Positions 8,673 through 17,456 are shown, counted from the stretch's first letter. The stretch is DNA of 64,000 nt from Nannocystis sp. (GCF_016714285.1 NZ_JADJNN010000023.1:95111-159110), one strand, 5' to 3'. Notes: a model not told the origin generated them from the sequence alone. Made by a program: numbers and translations.

Positions 8673-10153
8673 ACGAGGGCGGCGCGCAGGCGACTCTCGG
8701 CGTCGACGAGGAAGGTGGCGCCGGCGACCACGCGCTCGCCGGCGTGGACGTCGGTGACGGCGCAGAGCTCGTCCCAGCAGGCGCCGAGGGTGACGGCGCG
8801 GGGCTCGAGCTGGCCGTCGCCGTGGTCGACGAAGACGTGGTCGGAGGCCCCGGTGGAGACGAGGGCGTCGCGGGGGACGGCGATCACGTCGACGGGCGCC
8901 AGCTCGAAGTCGACGAGGGCGTACTCGCCGGCGCGGAGGCTGGGGTCGTGGAGGGTGAGGCGGGCACGGAAGCTGCGGGCGTCGCGGTCGAGCTCGGGGT
9001 AGACGAGGTCGACGCGGAGCTCGCGGGTGTAGCCGGGGCGGGTGGGGATCGTCAGGTGGGCGGTGGTGCCGGCGGTGATCGCCTCGCCGCGACCGGCGGG
9101 CAGCTCGGCGACGACGAGGAAGGTGTCGGGGTCGCGGAGCTCGTAGAGGGCGGTCTCGGGGGTGACGTAGGCGCCGAGCACGGCGCTGCGGGCGATGATG
9201 ACGCCGCTGGCGGGGGCCTCGACGGCGACGGTGCGGCTCGGCTTGCCGGTGGCGAGCAGGCGCTCGATGGCGGCGCTGCTCATGCCGAGCAGCTCGAGGC
9301 GGGCGCGGGCGGCCGCGAGGGCGTTGTTGCCGTCGGCCCAGCGGCGGGCGGCCAGGAGCTCGGTCTGGGCCTGGTAGATCTCCGGGCTGTAGAGGTCGGC
9401 GAGGCGCTGGCCCCTGTGCACGCGGACGCCGGTCTCGGCGACGGCGATCTTCTCGAGGAAGCCGGCCGCACGGACATGGACCTGGGCGGCGCCGGACTCG
9501 GCGAGCTCGAGGGTGGCCGGGGCGCGCAGGGTGGGGGTGCGGGTGAGGGCGCGGGCCTCGGCCGTGCGCACGCCGATCGACTGCTGGCGATCGAGGCTGA
9601 GGCGCAGCGGGGCGGTGCCGGGCGGGGGGCTGCGGAGCGCCTCGAGGTCCATCTTGCAGATCGGACATGTCCCTGGGGACAGGCTCTGCTGGGCCGGGTG
9701 CATGGGGCAGCGGTAGACCGTGGGGGCCTTGGATGCGGGGAGCGGGTCGAGGTCCATCTTGCAGATGGGACATGTCCCTGGGGACAGGCTCTGCTGGGCC
9801 GGGTGCATCGGGCACGCGAAGACGGTGGGGGCGGCGGGGCTCGGGGCGGCGTCGGCGTCGGCGTGGTCGTGGGCGCGGGCGGGGTCGATCGGCTCGAGGT
9901 CCATGTGGCAGATCGGGCACTCGCCGGGGTCGCTGGCGGTGATCTGCGGGTGCATGGGGCACTGGTAGCGGGGGGCGTGGGCGAGGGCCGGGTCGGCGTG
10001 GGCGAAGCTCCACCAGGCGGTGGCGGCGAGGGCGGCGACGCCGGCGAGGATCAGCCAGCGCAGCAGGGCCATGACGAGGAGGCCGCGCGGCGGGGCCTCC
10101 TCGCCCTCGTGCAGGGGCTCGTGATCGGGGGTGCTGGCGTCGGCTGTGGTCAT
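8660..10153 (-). CDS. cusB: CusB-type periplasmic adaptor with three tandem heavy-metal-binding domains
   Basis: The 497-residue membrane-fusion protein has an N-terminal membrane anchor at about residues 26-49. Three heavy-metal-binding modules (HMBD, pattern C-P-M-H-P ... C-P-x-C-x-M-x-L) follow at about 63-86, 112-135 and 147-170. After these come the usual beta-barrel and lipoyl halves (from about 195) and a helical hairpin. Most CusB homologues carry one such module or none. Modules 2 and 3 are nearly identical at the DNA level with a 105-bp period, so they arose by recent duplication. Each includes a copy of the window's dispersed palindrome encoding SLSPGTCP. The adaptor should receive Cu/Ag, perhaps from methionine-rich chaperones, and link the pump to the outer-membrane factor. 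Confidence 0.88.
   Translation of the reverse strand: MTTADASTPDHEPLHEGEEAPPRGLLVMALLRWLILAGVAALAATAWWSFAHADPALAHAPRYQCPMHPQITASDPGECPICHMDLEPIDPARAHDHADADAAPSPAAPTVFACPMHPAQQSLSPGTCPICKMDLDPLPASKAPTVYRCPMHPAQQSLSPGTCPICKMDLEALRSPPPGTAPLRLSLDRQQSIGVRTAEARALTRTPTLRAPATLELAESGAAQVHVRAAGFLEKIAVAETGVRVHRGQRLADLYSPEIYQAQTELLAARRWADGNNALAAARARLELLGMSSAAIERLLATGKPSRTVAVEAPASGVIIARSAVLGAYVTPETALYELRDPDTFLVVAELPAGRGEAITAGTTAHLTIPTRPGYTRELRVDLVYPELDRDARSFRARLTLHDPSLRAGEYALVDFELAPVDVIAVPRDALVSTGASDHVFVDHGDGQLEPRAVTLGACWDELCAVTDVHAGERVVAGATFLVDAESRLRAALVPVP
9642..9813. repeat. 105-bp tandem duplication inside cusB (HMBD modules 2 and 3)
   Basis: About 65 bp beginning at 9642 recur at 9747 with one or two mismatches, an offset of exactly 35 codons. 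The repeat carries GGACATGTCC and GGGGACAGG (9663-9683 and 9768-9788) and encodes a complete C-P-x-C-x-M metal site. The near identity compared with module 1 shows the duplication is younger than the gene. Confidence 0.85.
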
Positions 10154-10164
10154 CGGGGTGGGTG

Positions 10165-10247
10165 TCTCATGGGACAGGTTGGCGGGCGTGTCGAGGGTGG
10201 GTGTCTCATGGGACAGGTTGGTGGGTATGTCTCATGGGACAGGTTGG
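10165..10247. repeat. Three copies of CTCATGGGACAGGTTGG between cusC and cusB
   Basis: TCTCATGGGACAGGTTGG occurs at 10165-10182, 10204-10221 and 10230-10247, all in the same orientation. The last overlaps the cusC stop codon, so part of it is translated as the C-terminal Gln-Pro-Val-Pro. It belongs to the same half-site family as the 8.6-kb and 11.5-kb clusters. Confidence 0.8.
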
Positions 10248-11683
10248 GCGCCGGTGTCGTGGTGGGGGTCGGCGGGGTGGAGCGGGGCGCGGGGGAGCGA
10301 GGAGCCGCTGGCGCGCTCGAGGTCGGCGAGGGCGTGGTCGAGGGCGGCCTTGGCGTCGATGATCTCGAGCGCGACCTCGACGTAGGTGCCCTCGGTGGCG
10401 AGCATGGCGAGCAGGTCGGCGCGGCCGACTTCGTAGCCGGACAGGGCGACCTCGCGGGCGCGCTGGCTGGCCGGGAGGGCGGCGCCGCGGAGGGTCTGCC
10501 AGCGTCTTGCCGCGCTCTCGGCGGCGGCGAGGGCCTCGGCGACCTCGCGGCCGACCTGCAGGCGGGCCTCGGCGAGGTCGTGGCCGGCGGCGGCGGTGAA
10601 GGCGGCCTGGGCGTCCCTGCGCTTGCGGCCCTGTCCCGAGAGCCAGGGCAGGGCGACGTTGACGAGCAGGCCGTAGCCGTTGATCGGCTGGACCTTGGTG
10701 GCGGGGAAGAAGGCCAGGCCGAGCTCGGCGGCGGGGACCTGGGCCTCGCGGCGGGCGGCCTCGAGGTCCATCGCGGCGGCGTCGCGACGGGCGGCGGCGG
10801 CGCGGGGCTCGGGGCGCAGCTGGGGGGCGCGGGTGATGAGCGTGGCGGCGTCGGTGGCGGCGCGCTCGTCGGGGAGCGGGACGGGCGGGCCGAGCGGGGC
10901 GTTCGGCGGGCGGGCGAGCAGGCTGTTGAGGCGGACGCGGGCGGCGTCGATGGTGGTGGCGTCGGTGGCGACCTCGGCGTGGGCGCGGGCGGCCTCGGTC
11001 TCGGCGCGGGCGATGTCGAGGAGGGAGCCGGAGATGACCTGCCTGGCGCGGGCGAGCTGGAGGACGCGCTCGCTGACCTCCTGGTGCTCGAGGTGGAGGG
11101 CGTGGCGGGCGGTGACGGCGGCGTACTCGATGAAGGCGTGGCGGACGGCGAGGGCGAGCAGCTGGGCCTGGGCCTCGCGCTCGGCCGAGCCGGCGCTGGC
11201 CTCGTGGCGGCGGGCGGCGGCGCGGCGGCGCAGGAGGCCGGCGGGGGGGATCGGCTGGCGCAGGGCCAGCATGATCATCGGCGACTCGTGGATCGCCCAC
11301 GGGCGGGCGAGCGGGACCTGCCAGACGTCGAGGCTGAGCGAGGGGCCTGCCGGCTTGGCCTCGGCGTCGGCGAGCAGCGACTGGCCGCGCACGCGCTCGG
11401 CGGCGGCCATGAGGCCGGGGCTGCGGGCGAGGGCGATGGCGACGGCGTCGTCGATCGTCAGCGGGGTGGTGAGGGAGAGGCTGTCCTCGAGGACAGCTGC
11501 GGAGCGGGTGGTCGCGGGGACAGGTGAGGTGGTCGATGGGACAGGTGAGGTGGTCGCCGGGACAGGTGAGGTGGTCGCGGGGACAGGTGCGGGGCGGGCG
11601 GCGCTGGCGAGGCCGGGGAGGAGGGCGAGGAGGGCGAGGAGGGGCCAGGGAGCGGGGCGGGCGAGGGCGGCGGGGACCGGCAC
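10232..11683 (-). CDS. cusC: Outer-membrane efflux factor (CusC/TolC family)
   Basis: A TolC-family outer-membrane factor with the two-fold repeat of helical hairpins and short strands: first repeat from the motif TIDDAVAIALARSPGL, second from RAPQLRPEPRAAAARRDAA. GTG at 11683 is chosen because it gives a classical signal peptide (APWPLLALLALLPGLASA) and clears the divergent FKBP gene; the frame is open further up to 11908. Right after the signal peptide lies a low-complexity Ser-Pro-Val-Pro-Ala-Thr-Thr stretch built from a 21-bp tandem repeat. The gene is first of three in the cus cluster. It should form the outer-membrane channel for Cu/Ag export with the adaptor and pump downstream. Confidence 0.85.
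   Translation of the reverse strand: MPVPAALARPAPWPLLALLALLPGLASAARPAPVPATTSPVPATTSPVPSTTSPVPATTRSAAVLEDSLSLTTPLTIDDAVAIALARSPGLMAAAERVRGQSLLADAEAKPAGPSLSLDVWQVPLARPWAIHESPMIMLALRQPIPPAGLLRRRAAARRHEASAGSAEREAQAQLLALAVRHAFIEYAAVTARHALHLEHQEVSERVLQLARARQVISGSLLDIARAETEAARAHAEVATDATTIDAARVRLNSLLARPPNAPLGPPVPLPDERAATDAATLITRAPQLRPEPRAAAARRDAAAMDLEAARREAQVPAAELGLAFFPATKVQPINGYGLLVNVALPWLSGQGRKRRDAQAAFTAAAGHDLAEARLQVGREVAEALAAAESAARRWQTLRGAALPASQRAREVALSGYEVGRADLLAMLATEGTYVEVALEIIDAKAALDHALADLERASGSSLPRAPLHPADPHHDTGAQPVP
11508..11591. repeat. 21-bp tandem repeat x4 in cusC, each containing GGGACAGGTG
   Basis: Four units begin at 11508, 11529, 11550 and 11571 (GTGGTCG, two or three variable bases, GGGACAGGTGAG). 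Twenty-one bp is seven codons, so the array encodes repeated Ser-Pro-Val-Pro-Ala-Thr-Thr just after the signal peptide. A perfect palindrome CTGTCCTCGAGGACAG lies next to it at 11481-11496. The array looks like local amplification of the half-site seen elsewhere. Confidence 0.85.
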
Positions 11684-11864
11684 GTCGGGCGTTAGAGCAG
11701 GAATCGGGCCATGAAAAACGCTTGCGATGTTGAGGTCGCGGGAGGGGCGATCGGTGGGGTTCGCGAATCTTCGCGAGCCGGTCTGCGAAAGCTGTGAAGT
11801 CGCGGGAGGGGCGGGAGAACCGGGTGGCTGGGATTTCGCGGGGCGAGCTGGCAAGGTGGCCCGC

Positions 11865-12197
11865 ATGAGCGAGCAAGCGCTGAAGATCGAGGATCTCCGG
11901 GTGGGCACGGGTGCCGAGGCGAAGGCCGGGCAGACGGTCGGCGTGCACTACGTGGGCACGCTGGTCGACGGCAAGAAGTTCGACTCGTCGCGCGACCGCG
12001 GCGAGCCGTTCGGGTTTCGCCTCGGGGCGGGCGAGGTGATCGCGGGCTGGGACCAGGGCGTCGCGGGGATGCGGATCGGCGGGCTGCGCAAGCTGACGAT
12101 CCCGTCGCATCTCGGCTACGGGGCGGCGGGTTATCCGGGGCTCATCCCGGCGAACGCGACGCTGGTGTTCGAGGTGGAGCTGCTGTCGCTGCGCTGA
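11865..12197 (+). CDS. FKBP-type peptidyl-prolyl cis-trans isomerase
   Basis: A compact single-domain FKBP of 110 residues without a signal peptide, hence cytoplasmic. It contains the family core motifs VGVHYVGTLVDGKKFDSSRD, GEVIAGWDQGVAGMRIGG and GYGAAGYPGLIPANATLVF, with the usual active-site aromatic and hydrophobic residues (Tyr, Phe, Asp, Val-Ile, Trp, Tyr, Phe). It catalyses proline isomerisation in folding clients. ATG at 11865 is the natural start, since the family begins a few residues before the first strand; the longer frame upstream lacks homologous content. It is divergent from cusC with a 181-bp shared upstream region. Confidence 0.92.
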   Translation: MSEQALKIEDLRVGTGAEAKAGQTVGVHYVGTLVDGKKFDSSRDRGEPFGFRLGAGEVIAGWDQGVAGMRIGGLRKLTIPSHLGYGAAGYPGLIPANATLVFEVELLSLR

Positions 12198-12308
12198 GCG
12201 GCGCGGTCGGACTGGCCCACGCCGCGGCCACCGGCGATTGGCGGCCGGGGACCACGGCCTGGCGCGCCCGGTCAAGAAGAACGGGGCGCGTGGGCGCAGG
12301 GTGGGCCC

Positions 12309-13892
12309 ATGACCGGCGCATCCACCGACGTGTGTCCTCCTCCTGCCTGGGCGTGGCCTGGGTTGCTCGACCGACGGCCCTGGCTGTGGCTCGCTCTGGG
12401 GGCCCTCCTGCTCGCGGCGTCGCAGATGCGGTTCGGCCTTGGGGTGCTCGCCTGGGTCGCGCCGCTGCCGTTCCTGCGCTACCGCCGAGGGAGCTCGGGG
12501 TGGCGCGCCGGGGTCGCGCTCGGAGCGGCGTCGTTCGTCGGCTGGACCCTGGCGGTGGCGAAGATCGTCACGGCGCCGCTGCCGATCGCGATGAGCGTGT
12601 TGTTCTCCGCACCGATCGCGCTCGTGCTGTCGACGCCGTTCTTCCTGGTGGGACCGCTGCGCCGCGGCTTCGGGGAGCGGGGAGCAGCGCTCGGGTTTGC
12701 GGCGCTGATGGTGGCCGGTGAGTGGGTGCTGCACGCGGCGCTGCCGTTCGGCGTGTGGGGGGCGGCGGGCAATACCCAGCTCGGGCACATCGATCTGCTG
12801 CAGCTCGCGTCGGTGACCGGCCTGCACGGGGTCAGCTTCCTGGTCTACCTCGTGGCTGCGAGCCTCGAGTCGGTGCTCGCGGTGCCGTCGCGGCCGCAGC
12901 GGGTGTTCGCGCTCGGGGCGGTGGCAGTGGTCGTCGCGGTGATGGGTGTGGGCCAGGCGCGGCTCGCCCTGTCGTCGGCGAGCGGCACGGAGCAGCGCCG
13001 GGTCGCCGCGATCGGCACGGACTCGACGGTCGGGATCGGTCCGCTGCCTGACGCTGAGGCCCTCGCCCGGGTCGAGGCCGGGCTGCTCAGGCGGACGCGG
13101 GAGGCGGCGCGGGCGGGTGCGTCGCTGATCGTCTGGACCGAGGCGGCCACCATGGTCTGGCCCGCCGACGAGGCCGCCTTTCAGGCCCGCGTCGGCGAGG
13201 TGGCGCGCGAGCTCGGGGTCGTGATCGTGGCCGCGTATGTCATGCCCGTCGCCGAGGCGCCGCTCCGGTATCACAACCGTTATGCGATGTTCACGTCCGA
13301 AGGCGCGGTCGCTCATGTGTACGACAAACACCACCCCGTGCCCGGCGAGCCCGCGATCGCCGGGACCACGCCGATGCCGCTCTACGTGGACCCTGGGCTC
13401 GGCAGGCTCTCGGGGGCCATCTGCTACGATTATGATTTCCCGCGGCTCGGCCTGGCTCACGCGGCGCTGGGCGTCGACCTCGTCGCGCTCCCGGCCTCGG
13501 ATTGGCGGGGCATCGATCCGATCCACACCGAGATGGCCGCGGTGCGGGCGATCGAGGGCGGTCAGTCGATCGTACGCTCGACGCGATTCGGGCTCTCGGC
13601 GGGCATCGACCCGTACGGGCGGCTTCGCGGCTCGCTGAGTCACTTCGACGGGGTCCAGCGGGTGCTGGTCATGGACCTCCCGCACCACGGGATCTGCACG
13701 GTCTACGGGGCGATCGGCGACGTCTTCGGCCCCGGCTGCGGGCTGTTTGGCCTCGGGGCGCTGGCGCTGGCGTGGCTCCGGCGGTCGCGCTGGTATGCTG
13801 CGCGCTCATGGCAGACACCGTCCTCGCCATCGCCACGCGCGCTGTCGTCGAGGCGTGCCAGCTCCTCGGGCTCGATGGCGACGCGCTGCTGA
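12309..13892 (+). CDS. lnt: Apolipoprotein N-acyltransferase-like protein (Lnt/nitrilase superfamily)
   Basis: The 527-residue protein has an N-terminal multi-span membrane half (about six hydrophobic helices to residue 220), then a nitrilase-like catalytic half. The triad is visible as Glu in LIVWTEAA, Lys in VYDKHHPVPGE and Cys in SGAICYDYDFPR. It ends with a further hydrophobic segment. This is the architecture of Lnt, which adds the third acyl chain to lipoproteins, fitting the many lipoproteins encoded nearby. The divergence of the catalytic blocks leaves open a specialised paralogue rather than the housekeeping copy. The 3' end overlaps the next gene by 85 bp, and the last 30 Ser/Arg-rich residues look non-functional, so the true stop may have been lost by an indel. 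Confidence 0.78.
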   Translation: MTGASTDVCPPPAWAWPGLLDRRPWLWLALGALLLAASQMRFGLGVLAWVAPLPFLRYRRGSSGWRAGVALGAASFVGWTLAVAKIVTAPLPIAMSVLFSAPIALVLSTPFFLVGPLRRGFGERGAALGFAALMVAGEWVLHAALPFGVWGAAGNTQLGHIDLLQLASVTGLHGVSFLVYLVAASLESVLAVPSRPQRVFALGAVAVVVAVMGVGQARLALSSASGTEQRRVAAIGTDSTVGIGPLPDAEALARVEAGLLRRTREAARAGASLIVWTEAATMVWPADEAAFQARVGEVARELGVVIVAAYVMPVAEAPLRYHNRYAMFTSEGAVAHVYDKHHPVPGEPAIAGTTPMPLYVDPGLGRLSGAICYDYDFPRLGLAHAALGVDLVALPASDWRGIDPIHTEMAAVRAIEGGQSIVRSTRFGLSAGIDPYGRLRGSLSHFDGVQRVLVMDLPHHGICTVYGAIGDVFGPGCGLFGLGALALAWLRRSRWYAARSWQTPSSPSPRALSSRRASSSGSMATRC

Positions 13893-14815
13893 GCGAGGCG
13901 GGGCTGCGGCGCGACGAGGTCTTCGATCCGGAGCGGCGGATCTCCGCGGCGCAGGCGGACCGGCTGTGGCAGGCCGCCTATGTTCGCAGCGGCGACCCGC
14001 ATCTCGCGTTGCACGCCGCCGAGGCGCTCCCCTTCGGCGCGTACCGGGTGGTCGACTTCCTCGCGGCGCACAGCCCGACGATCGGTGAGGGGTATCGCCG
14101 GATCGCCGCGTATTTTCCGATCGTCGACGCGCGCGCGGTGCTCCGGGTGCGGGCACAGGCCGACGAGGTCGCGCTCGAGATGTGTGCCCGCGATCCGGGG
14201 GTCGAGCTGCGGGCGCCGGCGCAGGAGTACTCGCTCGCGGCCATGGTCACGCGCGGGCGCGTCTGTGCCGGGGAGCGCTGGGCACCGGACGCCGTCGAGC
14301 TGACCTTCGGCGCCCCGCGAGACCCCGGCGAGCTGCGCCGGGTGTTTCGCTGCGAGCTCCGCTTTGGTTGCGCGACGCCGCGGCTGGTGTGTTCGCGGGC
14401 GGTCTGGGATGCGCCGGTCACGGGGGCGGACCCCGCGTTGCTCGCCGTGCTCGAGGACTACGCGAGGCGGCTGCTCGTCGAGCTCCCGGCGGGCGACGAC
14501 CTCGTGAGCCGCGTGAGGCAGGCGGTCTCGGAGGAGCTGCGTGGCGGCGAGCCGACGACCGGGCGCATCGCCCGGGTGCTACGCACCAGCGAGCGGACGC
14601 TGCAGCGCCGCCTGAGCGCGACGGGGCACAGCTTCGCGGCGATCCTGGACGAGGCGCGGGCCGCCACCGCGAAGGCCCACCTGCGGGATCCCGCGATGGC
14701 GATCGTCGACATCGCCTTCCTGCTCGGGTTCGCCGACCAGAGCGCGTTCACTCGCGCGTTTCGCCGGTGGACCGACGATACGCCGCACGCCTACCGCAAG
14801 GCGAATATGCGCTGA
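13808..14815 (+). CDS. AraC-family transcriptional regulator (arabinose-binding-like N-terminal domain)
   Basis: The 335-residue protein has an N-terminal ligand-binding region of the OruR/ArgR-like AraC subgroup (residues about 1-200, including RISAAQADRLWQAAYVRSGD). Its C-terminal double helix-turn-helix contains TGRIARVLRTSERTLQRRLS and IAFLLGFADQSAFTRAFRRW, the diagnostic AraC signature. ATG at 13808 gives the expected length. Its start lies inside the end of the upstream acyltransferase gene, so the two may be translationally linked, though no functional link is known. Targets are unknown. Confidence 0.88.
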   Translation: MADTVLAIATRAVVEACQLLGLDGDALLSEAGLRRDEVFDPERRISAAQADRLWQAAYVRSGDPHLALHAAEALPFGAYRVVDFLAAHSPTIGEGYRRIAAYFPIVDARAVLRVRAQADEVALEMCARDPGVELRAPAQEYSLAAMVTRGRVCAGERWAPDAVELTFGAPRDPGELRRVFRCELRFGCATPRLVCSRAVWDAPVTGADPALLAVLEDYARRLLVELPAGDDLVSRVRQAVSEELRGGEPTTGRIARVLRTSERTLQRRLSATGHSFAAILDEARAATAKAHLRDPAMAIVDIAFLLGFADQSAFTRAFRRWTDDTPHAYRKANMR

Positions 14816-14974
14816 CGTATCGCTGGTGACCGAGGCGGCCGATGCTCGATACATCGTAGATCGCGGACTGGCACCTCGCTACGAGCTGTCGCAAGGGACA
14901 TGTTCGTACGGCCATCTTGCGCATTGGTTTGTGCGAGGTCGTCGGCGTCGCGCGGCGACCTTGGCCGGGGCCTC

Positions 14975-16012
14975 TTAGGGCTTGCTGCGGCAGTTGCCTT
15001 CTTTGATGCGGCAGTCGTCGCGGCAGACATCGGCGCTGCTCTCACAGGTGAGCTTGCAGGTCGCGCGGTCGGTGCTGGACATCTTGCCCTGATCGCAGCC
15101 GGCGGTGCAGGGCGAGAGCTGGGTGTTGCAGCTGGTGTTGCAGGTCTGGGCTGTGGCGGCGCAGGCGGCGAATTTTTGTTGCTGCTGCGCGGTGGGTGTG
15201 GCGGTGGGCGGGCGTGGTGCCGTGGTGCCGGCGGTGCCGCTGGAGGAGCGGATGATCGCGGCGCGCTGCTCGGCGTCCGACGGCGGGGCGCCGCCGAGGA
15301 CGTAGTAGCTGGAGGGCGGGGGCAGGACGCTGCCGTTGGCGTTGCACTGGAGGCGGCAGGTGGCGCGGTCGGTCTCCGGGGTCGACGGGTCGTTGCAGGT
15401 GGAGAGGCAGCTGGCGAGCGCCTGGGGGTCGACGGGGGTCGGCTGCGGGGTGCCGTAGCTTGGCGGCGGGGTGCCTGGCGGGGTGACGTAGGTGGGGGTG
15501 CCGCCCGAGCTGCCGACAGCACGATAGGGCTGGTTGGTGATCTGGGCGCACTGGACGCGGCAGGTCGCGCGGTCGCTGTTGTTGGCTTCGTTGTCGCACT
15601 GCGACTCGCAGACGAGGCGCTGTTGTTGCAGCTCGCCGTAGGTCGGGCCGACGGCCACGGGGGCCGGGGTCGGGGTCACGGGGCGCGGGGGCTGGGCGAC
15701 GGGCTGCGGGCGTAGGGGCTGGGGCGTGGCGACGACGGGGGGCGTCGGCTGGGTCGGGGTCGGGGCGGGTGCGGGGGTCGCGGCGGGGGGGGTCGGGGTC
15801 GGGGCGGTGGCGACTGCGGGCGCAGGGGTGGCGACGCGGGAGCACTCGAGCTCGCAGGTGGAGCGGTCGAGCGGGGACTGGATGTTGGTGCAGCGGTCGA
15901 GGCAGGGGCTGGACTTCGCCGTCTGTGAGCCGCTGGCACAGGCGAGGCCGAGCGCGGCGGCGAGGGCGAAGGAGCCGATGAGGGCGGAGCTGAGGGGAGA
16001 GGTGCGTCGCAT
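14975..16012 (-). CDS. Cys-rich, Pro/Thr-rich outer-membrane lipoprotein
   Basis: ATG at 16012 (GGAGG 10 nt upstream; a TTG at 16018 is possible) starts a lipoprotein signal with lipobox LGLACAS. The mature part has four Cys-rich units of the form C-x3-C, 6-10 residues, S/T-x-x-D-R-A/S-T-C-x3-C. The last is extended to CESSADVCRDDC. The units are separated by long Pro/Thr/Ala linkers. The regular Cys pairs imply disulfide-stabilised modules in an oxidising compartment. I do not recognise a named family. Similar Asp-Arg-Ala-Thr-Cys repeats appear characteristic of myxobacteria, but that is a recollection, not a search. Structural or adhesive roles are possible; no enzymatic motif is visible. 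Confidence 0.72.
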   Translation of the reverse strand: MRRTSPLSSALIGSFALAAALGLACASGSQTAKSSPCLDRCTNIQSPLDRSTCELECSRVATPAPAVATAPTPTPPAATPAPAPTPTQPTPPVVATPQPLRPQPVAQPPRPVTPTPAPVAVGPTYGELQQQRLVCESQCDNEANNSDRATCRVQCAQITNQPYRAVGSSGGTPTYVTPPGTPPPSYGTPQPTPVDPQALASCLSTCNDPSTPETDRATCRLQCNANGSVLPPPSSYYVLGGAPPSDAEQRAAIIRSSSGTAGTTAPRPPTATPTAQQQQKFAACAATAQTCNTSCNTQLSPCTAGCDQGKMSSTDRATCKLTCESSADVCRDDCRIKEGNCRSKP

Positions 16013-16134
16013 GGCCAAAGAGCCTCCAGACCGGCGAGCACCATAGCAAATCGCGGCAAAGGGGCAACGCCGCAGAACTCCGGTCGGCGCGGCCGCGGTG
16101 ACCTCGTGCCGGGCTGGCGCAAGGCTTCGGAGTG

Positions 16135-16160
16135 GGGATGTCCCTCAGGACAGGTTCGGG
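16135..16160. repeat. Dispersed palindrome copy downstream of the Cys-rich gene pair
   Basis: GGGATGTCCC-TCA-GGACAGGTTCGGG lies in the 150-bp spacer just beyond the stop of the gene at 16165. It is one of the clearest bipartite copies, with arms TGTCC/GGACA and a short asymmetric core. Confidence 0.65.
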
Positions 16161-16164
16161 TCGC

Positions 16165-17301
16165 TCACGGGCACTGGGCGCCGCAGTCGGTCTTGGCCTC
16201 GCCGACGCAGATGCTGTCCCACGAGCTGCTGCAGCAGAAGGGGTCGAGGCCGCAGACGCAGTTCTTGATGCCGACGACGGAGCAGGCCCCGGCGGCGCCG
16301 GTGTTGCAGCAGTTGCCGGAGTTGCAGCCGCTGGTGGAGATCGAGTCGCAGCTGCCGGAGCAGGTGAGGGTGCCGCCGGCGAACTTGCTGGAGTCCTGGG
16401 AGACGCAGGTCTTGCCGTTGAAGTTGTTGCCGTCGCACTGCTCGTTGCCGTCGACCTGGTTGTTGCCGCAGTTGGTGCAGCCGCCGGTGTTGAAGGCGCA
16501 TTGCGGGGTGCAGGACAGGGAGCCGCCGACGAAGCCCTGGGTGCTGCAGGTCTGGCCGCCGAGGTCGGCGCCGTCGCAGGGTTCGGGGCCGTTCTTGATC
16601 GCGTCGCCGCAGTAGGTGCAGGCGTTCTTGTTGAAGCTGCAGGAGTTGGGGCTGTTGCAGGCGAGGGTGCCGGCGGTGTAGTTGCCGCCGTTGGGGCTGG
16701 GGAGGCTGGTGCACTGGGCGTTGCCGAGCTGGGCCGCGGTGCACATGACGCCCTGGTTGCCGCAGTCGCACTCTTCACCGGGGTCGACGTTCATGTCGCC
16801 GCACGAGGGCGAGGTGCACATGGCCTTGTCGAAGATGCACTGCGAGGTGCAGACGAGGGTGCCGCCGGTGAAGCCGAGGGACTTGCAGTCCTTGCCGTTG
16901 AGGTTCATGCCGTCGCACTCCTCGGGCGCGTCGATCATGGCGTTGCCGCAGAGGATGACCGGGCCGGTGCTTTCGTCGCCGCCGCTGGTGCTGTCCGGGC
17001 CGGTGGTGCTGGTCGTGGAGACGTCGGTGGCGGTGACCGGGCCGGTGGTGGTCTCGTCGGGAGACTCGGTGGTGGTCATGCGCATCGTGTCCTCCGCGGT
17101 GGTCATGCGCATGGTGTCGCCCGAGGTCGTCGGGGTCGCCTCGGTGGTGGTGCCCATCGAGGTGGGTGTCGTGTCGCTGGCGGGGCCCTGGGTGACGAAG
17201 CCGGAGAGGCTGGTCATCGAGGTCTCGCTGCCGCCGGCGCAGGCGAGCACGAGGGTGGAGGCGATCAGGGTCTGCAGGGCCTGGCGGGCGCGATGAGACA
17301 T
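16165..17301 (-). CDS. Cys-rich lipoprotein with Myxo disulfide repeats (paralogue of 46746-47768)
   Basis: A lipoprotein signal with lipobox LVLACAG leads a roughly 90-residue Thr/Ser-rich linker. Four modules follow, of the type CGNAMIDAPEECDGMNLNG, SCGDMNVDPGEECDCG, YCGDAIKNGPEPCDGADLGG and NCGNNQVDGNEQCDGNNFNG, each followed by a short G-G-T/S-L-x-C-x-x-x-C unit. The Cys-dense C-terminus ends CGAQCP. The modules resemble the Myxo disulfide repeat, so the protein is probably exposed at the outer surface. Module order, spacing and C-terminus match the protein at 46746-47768. No promoter motif is evident. The start ATG at 17301 is set by the signal peptide. Confidence 0.75.
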   Translation of the reverse strand: MSHRARQALQTLIASTLVLACAGGSETSMTSLSGFVTQGPASDTTPTSMGTTTEATPTTSGDTMRMTTAEDTMRMTTTESPDETTTGPVTATDVSTTSTTGPDSTSGGDESTGPVILCGNAMIDAPEECDGMNLNGKDCKSLGFTGGTLVCTSQCIFDKAMCTSPSCGDMNVDPGEECDCGNQGVMCTAAQLGNAQCTSLPSPNGGNYTAGTLACNSPNSCSFNKNACTYCGDAIKNGPEPCDGADLGGQTCSTQGFVGGSLSCTPQCAFNTGGCTNCGNNQVDGNEQCDGNNFNGKTCVSQDSSKFAGGTLTCSGSCDSISTSGCNSGNCCNTGAAGACSVVGIKNCVCGLDPFCCSSSWDSICVGEAKTDCGAQCP

Positions 17302-17456
17302 TGGCGCATCATAGGGGTCCAGGCGCGCCAGGAGCAATTCTCGGTCGCAAGAGAATGCGGGGGCGCGGGTCCCCACGCGTGGCACGGCGATCGCGTTGTG
17401 GTGGGGACCCGGGACTTCGCTGATGTCGAGGGTCGGGCGACTCGAGGTCTCCTGGT

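Noticed and set aside
8516..11527. A 1003-codon open frame antisense to cusB and cusC
   Set aside because: Composition is Gly/Glu/Ala/Val with no motif; it is the usual antisense opening in GC-rich DNA over two clear efflux genes.
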